This document shows positions 22,040 through 32,827 of a stretch of 64,000 nucleotides of DNA, one piece after another. The position numbers and the translations under genes were made by a program. This DNA comes from Azorinus chamasolen (Eukaryota; Mollusca; Bivalvia; Cardiida; Solecurtidae): positions 60,323,071 to 60,387,070 of the forward strand of contig OY755241.1 of the NCBI GenBank assembly GCA_963576725.1, read 5' to 3'. Numbering within the stretch: position 1 is the stretch's first letter; each line of letters starts with the position of its first letter. Below the pieces are notes generated by a model that was not told the DNA's origin, made no database searches, and saw nothing but the letters and a program-made list of their open reading frames with translations.

Positions 22040-22562
22040 ACAGTGCATCCAGTAGATGCCTGCTTGACATCGGGACTGAGTTGCCGGCTTGAAAGCGAGA
22101 CTTTGAGTTGCCGGCTTAAAAGCAGGACTTTGAGTTGCCGGCTTGAAAGCAGGACTTTGAGATGCCGGCTTAAAAGCAGGACTTTGAGTTGCCGGCTTGA
22201 AAGCAGGTCTTTGAATTGCCGGCTTGAAAGCAGGACTTTGAGATGCCGGCTTTAAAGCAGGACTTTGAGTTGCCGGCTTAAAAGCAGGTCTTTGAATTGC
22301 CGGCTCGTAAGCGGGACTTTGAGTTGCCGGCTTGAAAGCGGGACTTTTGAGTTGCCGGCTTGAAAGCGGGACTTTGAAGTGCCACCTTCAGAGATGGACT
22401 TTTAAGTGCTGGTAGGCTTGCAGGATAATCAGATGCACCAGTTAGCTCTTCCATCTCTAATCTATCAATTCTTCCTAAAACTGGCCTTCCATAAGCAATT
22501 CTAGCCATTGTAATTCTACGGGCTTCTGCCCTCTTCCACCCTTTCCCTTTCCCACGTGGCAT
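22040..22562 (-). pseudogene. Helentron N terminus with 9-residue repeats
   Basis: ATG at 22562 opens MPRGKGKGWKRAEARR, a basic leader. It continues to about a dozen copies of QSPAFKPAT-type repeats and then a linker leading to the peptidase. The start is the first ATG before the basic leader. An extra A in one repeat (near 22345) shifts the frame, so the uninterrupted open frame stops at 22278. The role of this proline/lysine-rich spacer is unknown; it could be a flexible linker or nucleic-acid contact. Confidence 0.6.
22065..22385 (-). repeat. 27 bp tandem repeat, about 12 copies, coding
   Basis: 'gttgccggcttgaaagcagg' recurs every 27 bp (for example ccggct at 22084, 22111 and 22138). Read on the minus strand, 27 bp is exactly nine codons (Q-S-P-A-F-K-P-A-T with variants S/I, R, L). 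The periodicity preserves the reading frame apart from one 28 bp unit. Confidence 0.9.
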
Positions 22563-22930
22563 GGCTGAAATGACACAGAAAATGAATCCCTACAAGGAAC
22601 TTGGAAATCCAAGATTCTGCAATGAAAGAAGAGTGTTGTTTATATGAGTATAGTCACAGGGTCAAACATTGTCACTGAATGCCAATACTATGGATGAATG
22701 GATTGTCACCTTTTAGCAAATGAAGTTTTTATATACTATCAATTTTTTTGCAAGATATTAAAATGCCAGACTAACCACAATGACTTACATTCTTAAAAGA
22801 ATAAGCTACATCTTAAACCAGAAGATGGCTGTCTGTAAGACATATGATACACCCATTGCATGAACCCTGTTCAAATGGAACTGTAGGAGGAGTTGGTCAT
22901 AAAAAGTTAGACCTTATACGTGGGACGAAC
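22563..22930. other. 5' flank of the Helentron coding region
   Basis: This is non-coding sequence upstream of the Helentron ATG. I could not identify a Helentron 5' terminus or promoter elements. Confidence 0.4.
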
Positions 22931-23040
22931 TGAAAAATGGATTGCCAGACAAATGAACGTACGAATGAATAGACGGACGGATGGACAGACAGGAGTTAAA
23001 AACTATGCCACTCCCCCGACTGATCGTCACGGGGGCATAA
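22931..23040 (-). repeat. Terminal piece of a GGGGGCATA-type minisatellite element
   Basis: A 'gacggacggatggacagacag' microsatellite is followed by a palindrome: TATGCC-x-CTCCCCCG near 23004, pairing with CGGGGGCATA ending at 23039. The same palindrome plus (CTGT)n opens the element at 49125-49504, in opposite orientation. Confidence 0.6.
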
Positions 23041-24869
23041 AATAATGCATTTGATTCATTTACCAGTGAAATTGAACTTGTAAAATACTGGAGGCTATAC
23101 AGTCATACAACGTCTGGATGGCAGTGATTTCTGTTTCTACAATGAGTCACTCTGTAATTCCACAAAAGTTCCACTCACAGTGCTTCCAAAAACTCACTAT
23201 CTACAATGAGCCACTCTGGAGTAATTCCGCAAGAGTTCCACTCACAGTGCTTTACAAAATACACTAGCACTAACTATAGTACAACACTATGAACTCACTA
23301 TATTATCCACGTGGAGTCCTCGTAACACATAATCAGAAAAGTCTTCTTCACACAATAGCAAAAATGTATTTCTGTAACAGTTTTCTTCAGCATAGAAACT
23401 TTGTCAAAGTGTTACCTGCAGAAAATGATCGAGAAATATAGAACAATTATCAACCCCAGTCCCTGATGCAGATGACATTTCACTTTTAAAGCAGATGAAT
23501 TTTGTAGACGCCAAAATATCACAAATATACACCCGTCAAGGAGATATAATTGAGCAATATTGCCGATTATCAAACTTGGCCAAGTCATGTTGATTATATA
23601 CATGCTGACCAAATTTCAACAGTATTATATAACATTTGTTTGCTGACCAAATTTGAAAAGCAGTAGATAACATTTGTTTGAGTTAGAAAGTGGACAATCT
23701 TCACAAATGTTTATCTTTGTGTGACAGGACAGACAGACAAAATGATAGATGAACGGACAGCGCCATAACAAAATACATTCCATCTAAAGACAGGTGTATA
23801 AAGATGACAGAATATTTGTCTAGAATTATATATTTGAAGTGGAAATGTGTTAAAATATTAAGGAAAAGGACAAATGATTTAATAAGCAATTCTCCTTTTA
23901 CAAAAATATTTAAACTTAGCTGAAATGTTATCTGCAAAAGGAAGAAGGTTCAATGGAACAGAATTTTACAAATTCTCATAATAAATGTAGCGGTACAATA
24001 ATTACAGTATGAAAGAATGCGAATGACAAGTTGATGTTTATCAACATTACAATACAAAGATTTTAAGCGAAAAAAAAGGGCATATTCAGGCAGGCAGTGA
24101 TCCACAGGAAGAGGCCTTCATATCAGTCATAGGTTTTCTTTTTCTTTTACATAGAACACTTTTCACTTGTTTGAAAATAGATTAAATGTCCTAAATGACA
24201 TGTTTTTGAAGAGTCACCAAATATTCGTGAGTGAAAAGTTCAGTTATTAAGTATTCAAACTTTTGAATGAAAACCTATGGCACTTTTATAAAATGGACTT
24301 TGGATTTCACATAGTTCATTTTACCTGGTACAGGGCTGACACCTGCCTCTCGGGCACTTGACATTTATATCCAATTAAATTTTAGTACAGTAATTTATAC
24401 ATAGATAGACAGGAAATTATTCCGAAAAGCATAAAAGTTTTAAGCTTCACATCATAATGTGAAAGCCTTCGTTAAGTTCTGTTCATTCCATTGTCTATGG
24501 TCTGCATCTGCAATAGATATTAAACCATACAACAGTTAGGAATTAGTATTCCTTCAAACAATTTATACAGAAGAAATGTATTCATATAATAATAAAAATA
24601 TATGTATATACAATACAATGATTTTCAACAGGATTATATAATGTCAGACAAACACATTAAATCTTAAAGGTTGAAATGAGATGAGGAAAAACCAGGGAAA
24701 ATATAATTGTTTGTTATTACAGGATGAAGTGCTACTGTGTATGCAATATTTCTCATTACTTTAAACAAAAAAAAATCACTACAAACCTTGTTTTACAGGT
24801 TTTGTCCAAACCGATAATTGGTGTAAACACATTACATAATGCTTGTCGACGAATGTGCAGGAGACGCGG
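23041..24869. other. No recognisable gene
   Basis: AT-rich sequence. Near 23120-23260 the phrases 'atgagccactctg' and 'ttccactcacagtgctt' are each repeated once, suggesting an old local duplication. Nothing coding is supported. Confidence 0.45.
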
Positions 24870-26843
24870 CAGATACAATTATGACATCAAGGACATGACA
24901 CTGACAAAATGTAATTAAGACATGACCATAAATACAACTTCTAGAAGGTTCTATACTTTAAATTTGCTATTGCCATATATGGAAACAAGACAACAACCTC
25001 TGGCAGCCATGTTTGAGTTAGCAAGACATAGCCATAAATAAAATTTCTAGAAGGTTTTTAACTTCAAATTCCATATTTCCATATACGGACAAAATGATAT
25101 TGCTTTCTGGCCTCCATGTTTTTTGCAGGATCAAAATTCTTTTAGCATCTTTTAAAGTTTATAAATTGACAAACATTTCGATGAAAATAGAATTTAAATT
25201 GAACTAGTAGTTCAAAATAAGATGTTTCTAAATATTGTGCATGGTTGCCATGGCAACAGGACTGATGAACCCCTACCTCTATCTTTGAGCATCTTTTGAA
25301 GCTTACAACCATAGTATGTATCTGAGCAAGTTTCAAGAAGATTGGGATAAAACTATAGCCCCTGGTGTGTCCAGAAAGCTATTTGCTGTGATTTGACCTA
25401 CTGACCTACTTTATGACCCAAACTGACCTATATTCATGGATGATCTAAATGTTATCAAGGACATGACTGTGACAAAATTTCATGAAGACATAACCAGATA
25501 TAAAATTTCTAGAAGGTTTTTAACTTCATATTCCATCATTAACATAAATGAAAAAAATGACCACGCCCTCTGGCAGCCATGTTTTTTGCCAGATCGAAAT
25601 TCTTTTAACAACTTTTAAAGTCTATCAACCGACAAACATTTTGGTGAAAACTATATTCAAATCAGGGGCGGGGCAATTTTTGACCACAAAACTGATAAGC
25701 CCTTAGGCGGGGCCATTTTTGGCCCGGGGGTCATAATTTGAACAATATTTGTAGAGGACCATAAAATCATGCTACATACCAAATACCAAAGGTCTAGGCC
25801 TAACAGTTTCAGAGAAGAAGATTTTTGAAGATTTTCCAATGAAAAACTGACAAGCCCTTGGGCCGGGCCATTTTGGCACCGGGTCATAATTTGAACAATA
25901 TTTGTAGAGGACCATAAGATCATGCTACCTACCAAATATCAAAGGTCTAGGCCTTACAGTTTAAGAGAAGAAGATCTTTTAAAGATTTTCCTATGAAAAA
26001 CTGATAAGCCCTTGGGCGGGGCCATTTTTGGCCCGGGGTCATAATTTGAACAATATTTGTAGAGGACCATAAGATCATGCTACATACAAAATATCAAAGG
26101 TCTAGGCCTTACAGTTTCAGAGAAGATGTTTAAAGAATTTCCTATGAAAAACTGATAAGCCCTTGGGCGGGGCCATATTTGGCCGGGGGGTCATAATTTA
26201 AATCACTTTTGTAGAGGACCATTAGATCATGCTACATATCAAATATCAAAGGTCTAAGCCTTACAGTTTGAGAGAAGGAGATTTTTTAAAGATTTTCCTA
26301 TGAAAAACTGATAAGCCCTTGGGCGGGGCCATTTTTGGCCCGGGGGTCATAATTTGAACAATATTTGTAGAGACCATAATATCATGCTACATACCAAATA
26401 TCAAATGTATAGGCTTTACAATTTGAGAGAAGATTTTTAAAGATTTTCCTATGAAAATTCCATATTACCATATATAGAAAAAATGACTACGCCCTCTGGC
26501 GGCCATGTTTTTTGCCGGATCAAAATTCTTTTAACAACTTTTAAAGTCTATCAACTGAGAAACATTTTGGTGAAAACTATATTCAAATCGGACAAGTCAT
26601 TCTGGAGAAGATTTTTCTAGATATTGTGTACGGTTGCCATGGCAACAAGACGGCCCCATCCACTATCTTTAAACAACTTTTGAAGCACCCACCCACAGTA
26701 TGTATTTGACCAAGTTTGGTTACAATTGGGCAGTCGGTTTCAGAGAAGAAGTCGTTTGAAATTGTTGACGGACAGACGGACGCCGGACACAGGGGTATCA
26801 CAATAGCTCACCCTGAGCACTTTGTGCTCTGGTGAGCTAAAAA
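24870..26843 (+). mobile_element. Minisatellite (HINE-like) element, copy 2
   Basis: The right end is the family 3' hairpin AGCTCACC-CTGAGCAC-TTT-GTGCTC-TGGTGAGCT followed by AAAAA (26803-26843). A core of five to six units of about 155 bp ('aagcccttgggcggggcc', 'gtagaggaccataagatc', 'caaaggtctaggcc') lies at 25670-26450. Before it is a related two-copy region ('gttatcaaggacatgac', 'atttctagaaggttttta'). No 5' hairpin is seen, so the left limit is approximate. Confidence 0.7.
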
Positions 26844-26995
26844 CAAAACCAGAAAAAAAGGTGAAGGTGAAACCATCAACCCGAACATCAGATGAATAAA
26901 AAAAGCACTACAACCAATAAAAAGTTTGGACAAGGAAAACAGATAGGGAGAGAAAAGCAAAAAAAGAGGACTGACCCGTAGAGAAAATCAGATAC

Positions 26996-27085
26996 AACTA
27001 GAGGTTTTTGTCAAAAAAACGGATGTCTCCCCTCTAATAAAAACAATATGTAAAGGGAAATCACTAAAAATGTTTAAAGACAGTT
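26996..27085 (-). repeat. End of a GTCTCCCC-type minisatellite element
   Basis: 'ctagaggtttttgtcaaaaa' followed by 'ggatgtctcccctctaat' is the reverse complement of the right end of the element at 59963-61345. Only this end is recognisable here. Confidence 0.7.
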
Positions 27086-27200
27086 CTTTTGGGAGAGTAG
27101 TTTCCTGTTATTGAAAGTCATTATTGTAGAAAAGATGGTAAAATATGTACCTGGGCCAAGAACTTAGTATTGCTTTTATGTATAGGCTCTATTTAGAGAA

Positions 27201-28065
27201 TTGCACAAAAAATGTCATCATGTCTCCCTCAACATGTACAGCCAAATTTTAAACACACATTTTAATATTGCTTTTGACCAACCAATCAAGGATCAATGTG
27301 ATCTTTGCAACTCATATAAAATGTCTCAAACTAAAAATGAAATAAAGTATGAAAGCCATATTAAAAATAAGGAGAGAAAAAGAAACAGACAAGAAAACAG
27401 TGACTCAACAGTCACAGCTGCATGCTTTGATCTTGAAGAGGTGCTAGTGACACCTATGGCATTTGAATCTACCTTGAGTAATGTTTATAGCTATTTATGG
27501 AATGAGTCTACTTTGGGAAAGGGATCATGTGAAATTTCCAGCAGTGTAATTGAATACTTAAGTTCAATGGTGAAGAAGGGGAGAAGAAAATATTCAGACA
27601 AAAACGGAGTTCGCTGGACTGAAGTGAGATCTACTCAACTTAAATCAACCAATCCAATCAAAGTAGTGATTAATATTCTGAAAGTGGGCTATCCTTCTAA
27701 AGCAAAATTAACAATACCAAAAGAGAAATTTGTAGACTCGGTTTTACCGAGTCTTTTCATGAGTAGTAAATAAAAGTGCAACACTACTCACACCCCCTAG
27801 CACAGGCTTAAGCAGAATTCAGAGTTTTCAAAACTTATTCCATCAAAACTAAGGATCAGAAAATATAACACTGAGAATGAAGTACAGGTATGATGCAGTA
27901 TGATTATGCAGGCACAGTTCACTATCTAGATTTACCCCAACGGTTAAGAAGGTCCCATACTGAACTGAAAGTACAAGATATTGTTCTCAATCAGTTACAT
28001 GATGAAGATCTAAAGATTACAAATGAGAAATTCAAAGACCTCATTTCGTTGTGCAGGTCAGGTTA
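27201..28065 (+). pseudogene. Transposon-associated zinc protein (DUF7869-like), broken
   Basis: The frame 27201-27773 begins QILNTHFNIAFDQPIKDQCD with C-x2-C, then TVTAACFDLEEVLVTPMAFE and CYLWNE-like YSYLWNESTLGKGSCEIS. It then jumps to a tail-like KGRRKYSDKNGVRW, so the central catalytic region seems deleted. After an inserted double-hairpin element (27727-27893) the protein resumes as HYLDLPQRLRRSHTELKVQD and FKDLISLCR. I know this as a recurrent animal mobile-element-associated family; the DUF number is from memory and unverified. Confidence 0.5.
27727..27893. mobile_element. Short double-hairpin element, copy 2
   Basis: It is homologous to 7626-7803. Hairpin 1 at 27734-27754 is perfect (AGACTCGGT/ACCGAGTCT, loop TTT). 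Hairpin 2 is TGAGTAGT...ACTACTCA. It ends 'gagaatgaagtac'. It interrupts the coding sequence between KEKFVDS and YDYAGTVHYLD. Confidence 0.65.
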
Positions 28066-28549
28066 GATACCCAAGTCTCATTATATGTTCACTTTTATTA
28101 TGCCATCCTGCCTCATGAGATGGATTTCTCTAATTCATAGAACTGCATAATGCATTGGTTACCAATCTTGTTAACCCTTTCAATGTAGAATTTTAACCTT
28201 CCACTTTGGGAAAATGACTGACAAAGTAGAGTTCAGTCTTGAATTTTGACTGGATCCATGGATTGGTTCAAGAGTTATGGTCCTTTCTAACTGAACCCTT
28301 AAAGAGCTGGTCCTTTCTAACTGAACCCTTAAAGAGCTTACTAAGCATGCCAATAGTTGCACCAGCAAACAGTGTAGGCTCTCTCATCAGAGTCTGCGCA
28401 GTCTGCCATAGGAAATATTCATATCCACAAACTATAAACTATTGTCAACGCATAATTTGCTTCTCATCCTCAGTCTGTATGAAAATTTACCTAATTAATA
28501 TTCATAGAAGGAGGGGTAGTTTTAATTTATTCAGCGGGTTAACTAATTC
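28066..28549. other. Non-coding, with a 30 bp tandem duplication
   Basis: 'tcctttctaactgaaccctt' occurs at 28281 and 28311 (30 bp period). No gene is recognised. Confidence 0.5.
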
Positions 28550-29368
28550 CTTGCCCTTCGATTCATATCGGTGCACAATATGAACAAATACATATTTTTT
28601 TCAGACTCGCTCTGTTCTTCAAGCGTTGAACAACAGAAACATGAATAACCCATTAGTTCAGCATTTCCTCTTAAACACCATAAATTATCTCTGTCAAACA
28701 ATATTGTTTTCTGTTGGCTACCTAGTCATGTTGGAATTCGGGGAAATGAAGAGGCAGATAAAACGGCCAAGTCATCCCTGAATCTGAATGAGGCAGTCTT
28801 CAAAATACCATATACTGATTTTAAACCATTGATTAAACAGCATACATGTTCCAAATGGCAGGTTTCTTGGGACAGCAATATTAACAATAAACTTCATGCC
28901 ATCAAACCAACTATTGGTGATTCTCTTTCAAATTATGGGGCTGTGGGAAGAGATGAGGTGGTCCTAGCTCGCTGTGGCATCGGACACTCTCATATTACTC
29001 ATTCCTATTTACTAAAGCGCGAAATTCAAACAGAATGTGTCTTCCGTCAAGAGCCATACACAGTAAAACATTTTTTGATTGAATGTATTGACCTTTCTAT
29101 AATAAGACGTAAATACTTTTCTGTTGATTCTTTGCATCAGTTATATAATGCAGTTCCGTACGATAATATAATTTCGTTTTTGAAAGAGACTGGTCTTTAT
29201 TCTAAAATATAAATCTGTTTAACCAGTTCTATTATATTATTTCTGTATTCCTCTCTATATTTTCATCTTCGTATATTTTAATGATTTACAGTCTCGTTGA
29301 TCGAGATTTTTTATTGATTTTCATCATTTCATCGTAATTTTCGTTATTGGCGCTATGTGACCTATATT
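28550..29368 (+). pseudogene. LINE-B fragment (RNase H end and CCHC), 3' tail lost
   Basis: The sequence follows LINE-B RNase H from 'ccttgcccttcgattcatat' onward. Early codons are frameshifted, then 28829-29212 is an open 127-residue frame: KQHTCSKWQVSWDSNINNKLHAI ... VVLARCGIGHSHITHSYLL ... VKHFLIECIDLSIIR. It ends just after GGCGCTATGTGACCTA. The expected last ~45 bp, including (CTCA)n, are absent. Confidence 0.85.
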
Positions 29369-29399
29369 GATGCCTTTTGACGCCTCTGTAAGTCACCTT

Positions 29400-29700
29400 T
29401 TGAAATCATTGTGATGAATAGAGCATTTGCTCCATAGGAACTTTAAACCTTTCTCTCATATAAACTTGTTTTCTCGCATCTGCAAACAGAGTAGACCCAG
29501 ATCATAAGCTCCTCTAGGAGCCGTCTGATCACGGTCTACTCTGTTTGCTAATAGAATTTCAAAGATCTGTGTCTTTACTTTCTAAAATAGCCACAATGTT
29601 CCATATTTCATAATAACCTGTTTGTCCATGAATATTCAGTAGGTATTGAAATCTGTAATAAACATAGAACTGGGAAAGGGTTAATGCTCTATTTATCACA
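29400..29700 (+). repeat. Dispersed repeat E, copy 1
   Basis: It shares ordered blocks with the reverse complement of 36490-36725: 'tgcaaacagagt', 'gtcttta(c/g)tttctaaaat', 'catgaatattcagtaggtattgaaa', 'ggg(t)taa'. The insert 'agctcctctaggagccgtctgatcacggtct' is a local palindrome-rich variation. Non-coding. Confidence 0.6.
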
Positions 29701-30630
29701 ACGGTTTCAAAACTACAACATTCTGAAATTTTCATTATTCTAGTAAATCCTCCTTTTCAGTGTATTCATTCAAAGAGGTTGAGTCTAAACATAGCCAATG
29801 AGGTAATGGATTAAGGGTTAAATTCTTCAGAAATATTTGTGTCAAGAGTGCAAGGTGAGGGCATCCATGTCCTCTGCTAGTAAATTTATACAAAATTTGA
29901 ATTATGACAAACACTGAAGACCTTGATCAAAGTGTTCCTTCTGGGGACCTCTAATCTGGGTCTACAAGAGTTATCTTCTAAAAATCATGTTGAGTAATAA
30001 TGATCAAAATACAAGTTCTTTAGCTTCAACCCTACAGCACATTATAACAATTATTGCAACCAGTATAGACCCGTATCAGAGAGCTCTTCTCATAAGGGTA
30101 TGCACTGTTCGTGATTTCGAAGTCAGATTCTGTTAAAATACCAAAATTGCTTAAGTAACTGATAAAATAAACTGGTCCAAAGTTTAAGGTTGGCTTTAGA
30201 CCAATACCAAAAGGGTTAATCAGTCAGCCTTTTTTTTCCTTCATATTCTCTCTACATTATACTTCTTATGCATTTGCAAGGCAATAGACCAAAACCAAAA
30301 GGGTTAATCAGTCCGCCTTTTTTGCCATTTTCTTCATATTATTCTCTCTACATTATACTTCTTTTGCATTTGCAAACCGGCTGCAGTCTGATCAAACAGC
30401 TGCTACGTGAAGTGTATGATCAGAGTCTGCACTGTTCCCCCATTGGATCTGTTTTTGGGGAAGGTTTTACCTTGCCTGCTATTGGAAAATATCTTTATAC
30501 ACTTGAAAGTATACTTAAATAAGTATATGAATTAACTGACAGGTCATAGTTTAAAGAATAAGAGTATTCCTGCTTTTCAGTAGTTCAACAATATTTCTGT
30601 AAATCTTGGGACAGTTCATGGTAGGATGTG
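29701..30630. other. Non-coding; duplicated 'agaccaaaaccaaaagggttaatcagtc' block
   Basis: A segment near 30208-30270 ('aataccaaaagggttaatcag ... ctctctacattatacttctt') recurs at 30288-30365, a direct duplication of about 80 bp. No gene is supported. Confidence 0.55.
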
Positions 30631-30724
30631 AGTGAGTTGGGTTTTACGGCACCGCGACACTAAGTAGGTCATATAGCGCCAATGACGAAAATTATGATGA
30701 AACGATGAAAATCAATAAATCAAT
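30631..30724 (-). mobile_element. LINE-B 3'-tail micro-insertion (94 bp)
   Basis: Reverse-complement LINE-B tail (agtgagttgggttttacggc ... tgaaaatcaa). A perfect 15 bp duplication TCATGGTAGGATGTG flanks it at 30616-30630 and 30725-30739. Confidence 0.95.
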
Positions 30725-31140
30725 CATGGTAGGATGTGTGAAGCATAAATATTCATTAAGAAAAGGACTGATGAAATCATTGAAGTTTACATTATAAAAA
30801 CAGTCTATCATTAATCTATCATTTTATGTTAAAAATACAAAGAACTGGTTGATATGAACTTAAAATTACAATTATGTATTGTTCTAAATGTTTTATTTTG
30901 TTCCCTTGTCAATTTGGTACTTGAGTTAGTACTTATTTTACAAGTATATGCCCTCCAATATTCTATGTATCTTATGTGCAAAACTAAGGCTAACTTGACT
31001 TAGGTATGGTTTTGCGCTGAGTTTTTATCTGAAAGATATTGATTTTCAGTGCATAAGTATAACTAACTTGACTTGTATAGTTTTGCACTGAGTTTTTAAC
31101 TAAAAGACATCAATTTTCAGTGCAAAACTATAGCCAACTC

Positions 31141-32547
31141 AAACAAGAGGGCCAGAATGGCCCTGACATCACTCACCAGGCCATCAGAGGAGATGATGTT
31201 CAAAGTTTTCACGATGTTTCTGGAGAAAACTAGCCACCCCTGGGGCGAGCCATTTTTGATCCAAGGGGCATAATTTATACAACATTTGTAGAAGACCTGA
31301 ACATGATGCTATGTGTCAAATATGAAAGCTGATAACCTTCCAGTTTCTGAGGAGAAGATTTTCAAACTTGTCACTACAGTATAACCTCTTAACCGGAATT
31401 CTAGTAGATAATAATTTAGATACTTTTAGGCAGGTGGCTGCTTAATGCAGTGTGGAAGTCATGAAGAAAGCTCCTCTAGGAGCTTTCTGCATGACTTTCA
31501 CCCTACATTCAGCTGCCACCTGTCTCCAGGACCGATATTCATACTAAATTTAACTGCCGGTTAAGAGGTTTTACTGTATATGTTTCTTTGAGACATGGCT
31601 ACCACTGGGGCGGGGCCAATTTTGACCCCTGGGGCATAATCTATATAACGTTTGTAGAGGACCTGAACATGATGCTATGTGCCAAATATGAAAGCTGAGA
31701 ACCTTTCAGTTTCAGAGAAGAATATATTCAAAGTTTTACCATATATTTCTATTGAAAACTGGCTACCCCTGGGGCGGGGCCAATTTTGACCCCAGAGGCA
31801 TAATTTATATTACTTTTGTAGAGGACCTGAACATGATGCTATGTGCCAAATATGAAATCTGAGAACCTTTCAGTTTCAGAGAAGAATATAATCAAAGTTT
31901 TACCATATATTTCTATTGAAAATTGGCTACCCCTGGGGCAGGGCCAATTTTGACCCTAGGGGCATAATTTATATAACTTTTGTAGAGGACCTGAACATGA
32001 TGCTTTGTGCCAAATATGAAAGCCAAGAACCTTTCAGTTTCAGAGGAGATTTTCAAAGTTTCACTATATGTTTCTATTGAAAATTGGCTACCCCTGAGGC
32101 GGGGCCAATTTTGACCCCAGGGGCATAATTTATATAACTTTTGTAGAGGATCTGAACATGATGCTTTGTGCCAAATATGAAAGCTGAGAACGCTGTAGAT
32201 TCAGAGGAGAAGATTTTCAAGGTTGTCACTATGTTTCTATTGAAAGCTAGCTACCTCTGGGGCGGGGCCAATTTTGACCCCAGGGCCATAATTTATATAA
32301 CTTTTGTAGAGGACCTGAACATGATGCTATGTGCCAAATATGAAAGCTGAGAACCCTGTAGATTCAGGAGAAGATTTTTAAAGTTTTCACTATATGAATC
32401 TATTCAAAACTGGCTACCCCAAGGGCGGGGCAAATTATGACCCCAGAGGCATAATTTATATATCTTTTGTAGAGGACTTGAACATTATGCTATGTGCCAA
32501 ATATGAAAGCTGAGAACCTACACAAAAGTGCTCTGGTGAGCTAAAAA
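31141..32547 (+). mobile_element. Minisatellite (HINE-like) element, copy 3
   Basis: The 5' end AAACAAGAGGGCCAGAATGGCCCT is a hairpin. The 3' end is GTGCTCTGGTGAGCTAAAAA. The core consists of about seven units of roughly 163 bp ('ggggcggggccaattttgac', 'gaggacctgaacatgatgc', 'ccaaatatgaaagctgag'), a different sequence from the cores of copies 2 and 4. A 200 bp MITE is inserted at 31377-31576. Confidence 0.85.
31377..31576. mobile_element. Palindromic Tc1/mariner-type MITE, TA target duplication
   Basis: The termini are CAGTATAACCTCTTAACCGG and, reversed, CAGTAAAACCTCTTAACCGG (19 of 20 identical). Almost the whole 200 bp is one imperfect palindrome centred on AGAAAGCTCCTCTAGGAGCT. TA lies on both sides (31375-31376, 31577-31578). 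Removing one TA plus the insert restores the repeat-core word 'gtcactatatgtttc' seen in sister units. Non-coding. Confidence 0.95.
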
Positions 32548-32571
32548 GTTATTAAAAACCTCAAAAACATG

Positions 32572-32665
32572 GTTTGAAAACAGACTCAATAAAACCGAGT
32601 CTGCAATTTTCTCTTTTTGTGTTGCATTTTTTTGCTCTCGGGGGATCACCTCCCTTCAGAATTTA
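32572..32665 (+). repeat. Third copy of the AGACTCGG hairpin
   Basis: Arms AGACTCAAT/ACCGAGTCT with loop AAA lie at 32582-32602 in opposite orientation to the other two. They are followed by 'gcaattttctc' and a stretch resembling the 3' remnant of the RPA-like gene (FLLSGDHLPSEF). Confidence 0.55.
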
Positions 32666-32827
32666 AAAGAAAATCAACATTATCATAAGTGTAAAGACTT
32701 TTGTAGGAAAAGATAACTATAAAAATATAAACAAGAGATCAAATAGGAAAAAGATAAAAGTTTTTTTTGCTCTCCTGTAAAAAATTTCCAAAATGGAGTT
32801 AGCCTAGTTTTGCGCTGAGCCATCGAA

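Larger units (their letters stand above)
13391..22562 (-). mobile_element. Autonomous Helentron (Helitron2-type), decayed, minus strand
   Basis: One long coding region can be followed from ATG at 22562 to the stop near 13391, about 8.3 kb after removing a LINE insertion (14876-15758). Order: 9-residue repeat N terminus, cysteine-peptidase-like domain, linker, 42-residue coiled-coil repeats, zinc/DUF6570-like region, Helitron-like N domain, HUH Rep, Pif1-type SF1 helicase, C-terminal EEP endonuclease. A Rep-helicase fusion with C-terminal endonuclease defines Helentrons. The copy is dead: I see at least eight frameshifts or stops. Terminal sequences were not identified, so outer limits are those of the coding region. 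Confidence 0.9.
30979..32817. repeat. CAGYGCAAAACTA inverted repeats flanking minisatellite copy 3
   Basis: CAGTGCAAAACTA plus ATAGCCAACTC (31118-31140) is inverted as GGAGTTAGCC plus TAGTTTTGCGCTG at 32795-32817. Further partial copies in both orientations lie at 30979-31117 (gcaaaactaaggctaac; tagttttgcactgag), the last forming a small hairpin with 31118-31131. The element they bound cannot be named. Confidence 0.6.

Noticed and set aside
22065..22385. CRISPR array
   Set aside because: Units are contiguous 27 bp repeats with no unique spacers, inside a coding frame of a eukaryotic transposon.
25670..26450. CRISPR-like or rDNA spacer repeats
   Set aside because: Units of about 155 bp are fully tandem without spacers and are bounded by transposon-like hairpin ends.
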